Positions 56,896-64,000 of a DNA stretch of 64,000 nt are shown here, one piece after another. Origin of the DNA: Hsuehochloa calcarea (taxonomy: Eukaryota; Streptophyta; Magnoliopsida; Poales; Poaceae). The stretch covers positions 27,292,223 through 27,356,222 of the forward strand of contig CM070609.1 in NCBI GenBank assembly GCA_036346395.1, written 5' to 3'. The first letter of the stretch is position 1; each line of letters begins with the position of its first letter. Both the position numbers and the translations under genes were made by a program. Under the pieces are notes generated by a model. The model was not told the DNA's origin. It did no database searches and was given only the letters and a program-made list of their open reading frames with translations.

Positions 56896-58089
56896 GTGTC
56901 TCGGCCTGTAACACGTCTTCAAAAAGGAATTCGGAAAGACAAGGTATACACCGATGGCACTATTCGTTATGGTTTTCTAACATCTACTGGAGAACCGCAG
57001 AATTTAGAAGAGGCAATGACACACCCTGATTGGAGGACTGCCATGGATCTAGAGTACATGGCCCTCATCAACAATCACACTTGGCATCTAGTACCACCGC
57101 AGAAGGGAAGGAATCTCATTGACTGCAAGTGGATCTACAAAATTAAGCGCAAATCTGATGGCACGCTAGATAGATACAAAGCACGTTTGGTCGCAAAGGG
57201 ATTTAAGCAAAAGTATGGCATTGATTATGAAGATACTTTTAGCCCGGTTGTTAAAGCAGCTACCATTCGACTTGTGCTATCTATCGCACTTTCAAGAGGT
57301 TGGAGCCTTCGTCAGCTAGATGTTCAGAATGCATTTCTTCATGGCGTTCTATAAGAGGAAGTCTATATGAAACAACCGCCTGGTTATGAAGACAAGAACA
57401 AACCAAATTATGTGTGCAAATTAGACAAATCCCTCTATGGTTTAAAACAAGCGCCTAGAGCATGGTTTTCCAGGTTAAGCACACGGTTATGCCAACTTGG
57501 GTTTAAAGCCTCCAAGGCTGATTCTTCTTTATTTTTCTATGGCAAAGGAGATGTTACAATATTTGTACTTATATATGTTGATGACATAATTGTTGCTAGT
57601 TCAACACAAGATGCAACCAGGGCATTACTGCAAGATCTCAAGCAAGATTTCGCTTTAAAGGACTTGGGGGACTTACACTATTTCCTTGGCATTGAGGTTA
57701 CTAAGATAAAAGATGGAATCATGCTGTCTCAAGGCAAATATGCCTCAGATCTGTTGAAAAGAGTAGGCATGACAGCCTGTAAGCCAGTCAGCACGCCACT
57801 ATCTACAACGGAAAAATTATCAAAACACAAAGGGACACTGTTAGGTCCAACTGATGCGACACAGTACAGAAGCATTGTAGGTGCCCTACAATATCTTACA
57901 CTGACAAGACCGGACATCGCTTTTCTCAAACAAGGTCCATCAATTTCTACATGCACCTACTACGAACATTGGAGTGCGGTCAAGAGAATACCGAGATACA
58001 TCAAGTTGACCATGCGTTTTGGACTTAGAATCAAGCAAATCCCCTCCATGTTGATAAGTGCTTTGATGCCGACATGGAAGTTTAGATGA
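56896..58089 (+). pseudogene. copia reverse transcriptase
   Basis: 56896-57354 and 57367-58089 are one frame separated by a single stop codon (57352-57354). Motifs are 'WRTAMDLEYMALINNHTW', 'CKWIYKIKRK', 'RYKARLVAKGFKQ', 'DVQNAFLHG', 'LYGLKQAPRAWF' and the catalytic 'YVDDIIV' (57579-57599) with both aspartates intact. After about 57930 several small deletions degrade the connection to RNase H. Confidence 0.88.
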
Positions 58090-58505
58090 TCGCTGCTCCA
58101 TCGAGGCTTTGCTGTTTTTCTTGGTGATAGTCTTATTTCATGGATCGCACGCAAACAAGCCACGCTTTCTCGGCCGAGTATCGGCGTAATACAAAGCCGC
58201 TAAATGCTACACCGAGATAACTGGTACAAAGTTTATTGAATGAACTCGCACTTCCCACACCTTATACACCAAAATTGTGGTGTGACAACATTGGTGCCAC
58301 ATATCTCTCAGCAAATCCAGTTTTTCATGCACGCACAAAACATATAGAAGTGGATTATCACTTTGTTCGAGAAAGAGTTGCGCAAAAACAATTAGAGATC
58401 AAATTTATTTCATCAAGAGATCAAGTAGCAGATGGGTTTACAAAGGCCTTGCCTCTTCGACAGCTTGAAGATTTTCGATACAATCTTAACTTGATAAAGT
58501 TATGA
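58090..58505 (+). pseudogene. copia RNase H C-terminal part
   Basis: The early part (58090-58235) is frameshifted repeatedly. The frame 58236-58505 is open and encodes 'LWCDNIGATYLSANPVFHAR', 'HIEVDYHFVRERV' and 'VADGFTKALPLRQ', the conserved C-terminal RNase H motifs, ending 12 bp before the 3' LTR. Confidence 0.85.
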
Positions 58506-58516
58506 TTGAGAGGGGA

Positions 58517-58712
58517 TGTTAGAATACCTTGTATTCTCCCTCGTCCATACGATATCTTTAGAATCCCTCTCTCTTACGGATTGTAAAGCGCTGTATCTCT
58601 TCTCCGTTTCCAACTCCTGTAACCGACTCGATGGGTCTTTTCCATCCTATTTAACATGCATCCGCGGCCTCCATGAGGGGTTGAACGCTTCATCCAATCC
58701 TGCGTTTTCTCA
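58517..58712 (+). repeat. copia 3' LTR
   Basis: Nearly identical partner of 53918-54112, followed by the TTGTG target duplication at 58713-58717. Confidence 0.92.
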
Positions 58713-58717
58713 TTGTG

Positions 58718-59844
58718 TACATCGATTCACAAAAAAAAGGTCTTTTTTACATCGATATAATTCTTAAAATACAACTTTGACTTATTAATTACTATTATGA
58801 AATATTAGTAAAACCTAATAAAATTATAATATTAAGAAAGCACCCTTTGAGATGAATATATATGTATAATTTTTATGTATGTAATCTAAATATTCAAGAC
58901 ACAATGAGAATGAAATCACAAGAGATCGTGGATATGATAGAACATAGTGTGGTCAGAACTTATTTATAATTACACAGGCTACCTCTTTTATAGCTATTGA
59001 AGATGTCGCAGTTAATACGGCTAAAGGCGTCTTATGTTATCACACACGTTCCTTCGTTGAGTCTTGAATCATCACACCTTTTAACTAACTGTCGTAAGTT
59101 ATCAGATGCACCAATAACCGCTCTCACATTAGTCACATGGGAAAATGATATGTTTCCTAACCAGTTTGCTGGTCGGGGATAACTCATTACCCAAACCGTA
59201 TGGTTAGTCATGTAGTGTCCATGGCTGATCGTTTCATGACTTAAATTGGTATGCAACCAATTTGATCGTAATAAAAAGATATTAGACTTCCTTTTAATAT
59301 TGGTCGTATGTTCATAACAGCTATAAAGTGGGCTCTTAATATGTGGGTATATTTTCACAGAGACTCTAATTTGATCGAAAAATATAGACTTGACTGGGAA
59401 TACTCGTCAGCTAGCCCACGAGGCTTAAGAAAATAAGAAATATTTACTTAAGGTTTTCTCGCTTCGAATGGTGTATCAAAAAGATTTTTTTTCCTTTACA
59501 ATAATTCCAAATATTTTACGAGAATGTGTAAGCGAGGACAACGGATTTAGTGAGGATATGGGCTGGGAGGATGGAATTATTGGGTTGGGCTGTTACGATT
59601 GTAGTGGTGGCATTGTAATTGTAATTAGGCCCAATGTGTCTAATATTTAATCCTACAGTCTTGTATTTTGTATTTTGGAAGTAAGATTATAAATAATATT
59701 CAAAGACTATATAATTAAATGTATATATTTATGATTATATTAAATCCTGAAACGATACACCAAAATACGTCGGTACCAATCCATTTCAAGTGGTAAACCG
59801 GAATAGCCTCCGGAATGTAATCGACAAGTATGATTCAAGCACCT
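58718..59844. other. intergenic DNA
   Basis: AT-rich with no recognised gene. 59500-59660 has a G-rich patch ('gggctgggagg', 'gggttgggctg') without repeat structure. Confidence 0.45.
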
Positions 59845-60040
59845 CATTGCGGCATACGCCGAAAAGCTAACCAAGCCCAACCTCTCTGGCGCCTTCCCGT
59901 TCCTCGTGCCACTTGACCTCCTGGGCACGCAGCACAATGCCTCCAGAAATTTGGTCGAAGATCACTTGACTTATTGGACTTCATCCTCACGCAACACGCC
60001 AAGTCGCAGCTCAAGCGTCTAGAGATCACCAAGTTCATCA
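59845..60040 (+). pseudogene. Cytochrome P450 (CYP76-like) exon 1 fragment
   Basis: A short frame reads 'AEKLTKPNLSGAFPFLVPLD' and then 'GTQHNASRNL'. It matches the F-G loop region of CYP76-type P450s, where 'KPNxSxxFPxLxPLD' is highly conserved. The following residues switch frame. It is broken from the rest of the gene by about 1.3 kb of other sequence, including copia debris. The other piece is at 61345-61965, same strand and correct order. Confidence 0.55.
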
Positions 60041-61344
60041 CAGTATATATATACGTACACACATATATCTACATGCTTGCCGATTAACGGTGGCTGTTTA
60101 ATTTAACAGATTTGCTAATGCACAGTCGTCTAAAAAATTCTTTTGGCACCAATGTAGTGAGAATAGTAACACACATGTAACGGGAGAGGGTGAGAGAGAG
60201 GCGGTGGCCGTGCTGCTGTTGATGAGCACCGTCGCCGGAGAACGACGTCACCGGTGAGCTCTTCAGGGCTAATAGTTTGGCATCGATGCAAAAAAATCAC
60301 AACTTTTTTATGTCTCCCAAATATAGTTTCTGTTGCTTTTATGTAGCTTAGTTAACTACTGAGTTTTTATTTTGTTAGGAATTCATGTGTTTCTAGGCAG
60401 TGGTCTGCACATAACTTATGCCATCTGAATGATCAATAGAGACTTCAGACATGTTTTTTTATGATTCACTCTATCCTTTGTTTAATGCATACCCAATAAA
60501 TTAAATGATGTGTGACTACCTACTAAGTAACTTAGTGATTTGTTGTTCAATCTAACCAGACCTAAAAAGAACTTTTTTTTTCTCAGTTGTCAGCCCTGAT
60601 TGGATATGTAATTCACTGGAGAATATATATGTGCTATTATACCAATCATGCTAGATATGCAACGAAGTTTTGGCAGAGCTGGTATTACACTAGTCATGCT
60701 AGATATTTTCTTAATGAAAAAATTGCAGGAGATACATATATATATTTTGCAACATAAAACTCTATGCAATTATATAGTCAATAAGATTGTAAGTTGGTCT
60801 CAGTACGAACACCTTCATTTTCACCGTCCAAGAGTCATAGTTGGTCTCAGTGAACATTGGGTATTGGAGGGTCACCGATCCCTCCTTCGCCGGTACTTTG
60901 GACACTGCGCCCAAAGTGTCGCAACTGCCCACAGACTTAAGCGAGGACGACATCTGCTTTGGCATAACATGCTACACCTCGCGCTCTGCTAACAAATGTT
61001 AGCACATATCAGGTATTCAAACACACAAAACCGTGGACACAAGTCAAACGAGCACCTAGATACATACACCAATTCACGGTAGAAGATTAAAAAAAATGCA
61101 CACACACTAGAAGGAAGAAGACCACATGAGAATATTTTGGTGCTTTGCTACAATTTCTTAGCGAGAACTTTTCTACCTTCTCTATTATCACATCAAACAC
61201 ATCTAATTACACGTTTTTTAAGGACTATCTAATCAACTTGCTAACCAAGCTAACAACTAAACATGAAAAAGCTAACAAAGAAAACAAACTAATTTGATTG
61301 ATTCTAATATCCTATTACGTGACAATTCTAGATTACTTTCCAAC
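60041..61344. other. Sequence separating the two P450 pieces
   Basis: Mostly AT-rich. It contains a copia gag fragment on the minus strand and otherwise unassigned DNA. Part may be the original P450 intron. LTR borders were not identified. Confidence 0.4.
60762..60965 (-). pseudogene. copia gag N-terminal fragment
   Basis: 67 codons on the minus strand include 'VTLQYPMFTETNYDSWTVKM', the hallmark of the first domain of many plant copia gags (a tyrosine-x-x-tryptophan segment after a leucine-rich start). It then breaks. No neighbouring gag, polymerase or LTR was recognised. Confidence 0.55.
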
Positions 61345-61965
61345 AATAGAGTCGCGAGTGACACCACCAGCGTGATCACGGTGGAATGGGCAAGGCACAG
61401 CTGCTCCGCCATCCAGACAAATGGAGAAGGTGCGTGTTGAGCTCGCATCGGGCCTGGAGTCAAGGACTTGAGGAAAGCGACTCTGACAAGCTCCCCTACC
61501 TCCGTTCCGTGGTGAAGTAGACGCTGCGACCGCACCCGGCGGTGGCGTTGAGCCGCTGATTCCCTGGAAGGTGGTGGCGTACGGAGTGTCGCTGGGCGGG
61601 TTCCCCGTGCCGATCGGCTCGTGTGTTCTCGTCAACGCGTGGGCCATCGGGAGGGACCCGGCACTCCGGCAGCGTATCCTGAGCCGGAGGGTTCATGCCC
61701 GAAAGGTTCTTAGGCGGCCGGGAGGTGGACTTCCTGAGCTCGGACTTCGCCTACAAGCTGTTCGTGCTCGGGGCAGGGCGGGAGGGTGTGCCCCGGCAGG
61801 GACATCGCCACGCGGTTCGTGCCGCTGGTGCTCGCCTCGGTCCTGCGCAAGATCGAGTGGAGGCTACCCGGCGGGATGGCGCCCGAGGACGTCGACCTCA
61901 GGGACAAATACGGCACGTCGCTCCGCTCCGCTCCCCTCCGCGCCGTGCCAGTGCTCACCGTGTGA
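61345..61965 (+). pseudogene. Cytochrome P450 (CYP76-like) C-terminal part
   Basis: The relic covers the I-helix ('SDTTS', about 61350), 'LLRHPDK' (61400), 'SDKLPYLRSVV' (61480-61515), the K-helix (KETLR altered to K-stop-TLR at 61517-61522), 'GGFPVPIGSCVLVNAWAIGR' (61600-61655), the PERF motif as 'FMPERFLGG' (61695-61720), and the heme-binding loop near 61765-61800. The loop cysteine is lost from frame by a 1-base shift. The end reads 'RAVPVLTV' and stops at 61963. CYP76 enzymes are ER-bound monooxygenases of terpenoid and xenobiotic metabolism, but a premature stop plus several frameshifts make this copy non-functional. Confidence 0.75.
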
Positions 61966-63183
61966 TGCGATCGCCCGGACTGCATATATCAGGAGATTCA
62001 GGACCGTGAGGGAAGCATATCATCTGCCGTTCCTATTATAACGGCACCACCATGCCTTTACTCGCATCCAACCGTTCTTTTGTAATGGAGCGATGAGATT
62101 TCAGGAGCCTTCCACTGCATGTTCGATACAGCGGCTCCTTCTTCCACCTGAACTCTGCAACTACAAGGGGAAGGGATCTCTCTCTCTCTCTCTCTCTCTC
62201 TCGCTCGCTCTAAAATCTGCAAGAACATTACATGTTTGATCTCAGACAAGTCAAAGTTGTTCCTAAGAAACGAATTTTCTTCACAAAGCCAGTAAGCACG
62301 CAGTTGTACACTTGTGCGGATCACTGAATTTGGCAGCCATGGTTGTCGGCGGCTCAGTGCGTCAGCAGATCACAAGTCAGGTGATTTGGTCGGAACTCAA
62401 AACAAGGTGAATTTTTTCATGCTGTTGCTGTTCTGCCCCAGTGGCAAGTCTGAAGCAAGGCAAGAGTACAGGTGCTGCGCACGGCAACGGCGATTCGTAG
62501 GCCAGCGGCAGAGCGTGAATTGCAAATATCTAATTAGGACAGCTTGTTTTTTTTTTGTCCGTCTACACAGAATTTAATTGTTTTCTATGTTAAAAAAACT
62601 ATCACATTCTAAAAATTTATTTATAACTTCATTATACATAAATTGCAATAAATTATTTATGTAATTTTGGTTTTTGATCACTGTAATTATTCTTGAAAAT
62701 TTTAATAACTCATATTTCTGTCATATGATTTAAAATCTCACATGTAATTTGGGAGGTTAAGCAAAAATAAAATTAAAATTAAAATTAAAATTATATACCA
62801 ATAAAATACAGTAATATGGTGAATCTATTATGTTCAAAAAAATCATAATAAATTTGGACCCAATTCGTGAGATGGGACAAAGTGCAAATCACAGAGTATA
62901 TCGGACGAATGAAAATTTAACTATTATGATTTTTTTTACAGTACATTAACAACACGAATCTTATAACACATGGAACGAACAAAAAGTAACAGTTTTAACT
63001 TCAAAAAACTTTCAAAAGTTATATAACAATACTTTTTTCCTTCAGGTTCCAGGACGACTCCATTGATGAGAGAAAGGCAGGACTCTAGTACAACGAGTAA
63101 TCTTGCCCGTTGGCTTGCAAAGAGCGGTTGGATGTGGGTAAAGGTAAGATGGTGCCGTAGTAATAGTAACGGCAGAGGATATG
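61966..63183. other. intergenic DNA with TC and AAATT microsatellites
   Basis: A (TC)n run lies at 62177-62202 followed by (GCTC)2, and an (AAATT)n-like run at 62770-62795. The rest is AT-rich with no gene recognised. Confidence 0.5.
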
Positions 63184-64000
63184 TGTTGAACGAAACGGCG
63201 ACTAGAGAGGGTGAATATGAGCACAATCTCTTTTTCACAAAGATCGGATTCAATGCGATTTTCACTCCGATAGCTATGAGAGCTATGAAGATCAATATAC
63301 AAGCACAGCAGAAATCTTGTATTAAATCCAATCTAAACCCCGGAGCAAAACAACTAAAGCTCGATTTCCAAGTGTTGGGCGGTCTGACCTCTATGTTAAT
63401 GGCGGTCTGACCGGTCCATGGGCGGTCTGACGTCTATGTCAATGGTGGTCTGACATCCAGCCTGATGAACAGTGAAATCAGCCCAAAAACGAAGTTGTAA
63501 ATAGGTCTAACTTTTGATCTACAACTCCAAATTCGATGAAACTTGGAACACACCTTCTCTAGGATATCAGAAACCTATTCCAATTAAAGATCGTGAAAAT
63601 CCTTGGTAAAGTTATGATCTTTTTCCGTTTGAGTGAAGGATGGTTCAAAACCGAGTTAAAACGAAAACTAGATCCAAAACCTTGCTCGTGGGTTAGAGAT
63701 GATCAAGATGATCCTATATGAGTTCCCACATGTCACAGCAAGCAAGATTAGAGGCAGAAACCGAAGGAAAACTTGAGAATCAAAAAACGACCCCAAAATC
63801 ACAAAATAAAGAGTAAGAACGAAAGGAGACCCATCTCAAGAAAACTTGCATAGACTGATTTATGATTTTTGATGGTTTACAGCCACTCCAACATGGAGGA
63901 CAAAACTCAATACATGAGCACACAATCAATCTCCTCTTCAAAAATCCTAATCTCTCCACTCCCTAATCTCAAAAACAAAACTAGGGTTTCAAAATAAGCA
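63184..64000 (-). repeat. LTR family X, copy running off the window
   Basis: On the minus strand it ends TTCAACA at 63184, preceded by 'ctctagtcgccg', identical in layout to the end of the full copy at 24118. GGTCnGACC palindromes cluster at 63376-63455, and the leader 'aaaccctagttt' lies at the window edge (complement of about 63980). The U3 part and any internal region lie beyond 64000. Confidence 0.65.

Larger units (their letters stand above)
53918..58712 (+). mobile_element. Complete copia retrotransposon, recently inserted
   Basis: This 4795-bp element has a 195-bp 5' LTR (53918-54112), a 196-bp 3' LTR (58517-58712), both TGTTAG to TTTCTCA, differing at about half a dozen positions, and an exact TTGTG target duplication (53913-53917 and 58713-58717). 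A primer-binding site ('tggtatcgagcc', 54113) matches initiator tRNA-Met with one missing base. The 3' polypurine tract is 'gagagggga' before 58517. Gag, protease, integrase, reverse transcriptase and RNase H are all present in copia order but interrupted by frame changes. Confidence 0.92.

Overview
The window is nuclear DNA from a grass (Poaceae). The case rests on GC-rich, GC3-biased coding exons, AT-rich intergenic DNA, and dense nested transposons typical of grasses: CACTA elements with 'cacagacggtt' subterminal repeats, a MULE carrying a plant mobile domain, Angela-like and Tekay-like LTRs, and an L1-type LINE. A panicoid grass is my guess only.

Only two complete, apparently functional genes are visible. 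(1) A class B heat stress transcription factor of the HSFB4 type, + strand 8603-9867, with one intron at the conserved position in the DNA-binding domain. (2) A mitochondrial phosphate carrier (PHT3/MPT type), - strand 33307-30467, with six exons, all intron borders GT-AG, and three carrier repeats. Everything else that codes is transposon-derived or broken: a G-type lectin receptor kinase C-lobe cut off next to a gypsy LTR (28801-29583), a DUF1618-like fragment (22411-22659), a CYP76-like P450 relic in two pieces (59845-60040 and 61345-61965), and a possible orphan first exon (43591-43720).

Layout: 1-6894, nested LTR fragments followed by a left-truncated CACTA element. 6895-12708, HSFB4 and its flanks. 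12714-16255, a deletion-derivative copia element with perfect 5-bp target duplication and a second insertion inside it. 16261-22660, intergenic DNA, a decayed hAT element and the DUF1618 fragment. 22680-28749, LTR relics including a 1.76-kb LTR and a gypsy integrase/chromodomain remnant. 28801-33440, receptor kinase relic and phosphate carrier. 33791-43317, a complete 9.5-kb MULE bounded by long terminal inverted repeats and an exact 9-bp target duplication, with MuDR-type transposase and plant mobile domain remnants on the - strand and a ~61-bp minisatellite. 44511-49233, a second CACTA with a Tekay-type gypsy fragment inside. 49234-50430, LINE endonuclease fragment. 51530-53500, a gypsy LTR relic, an orphan CACTA end and a Helitron-like 3' end. 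53918-58712, a complete copia element with ~97% similar LTRs and exact target duplication. 58718-64000, the broken P450, its interrupting copia debris and another copy of the 1.76-kb LTR family.

Four partial or full copies of that one LTR family (called family X here) occur at 265-893 plus 1344-2114, 13965-14966, 24118-25880 and 63184-64000. They share clusters of a palindromic GGTCnGACC motif. No CRISPR arrays, rRNA genes or confident tRNA genes were seen.
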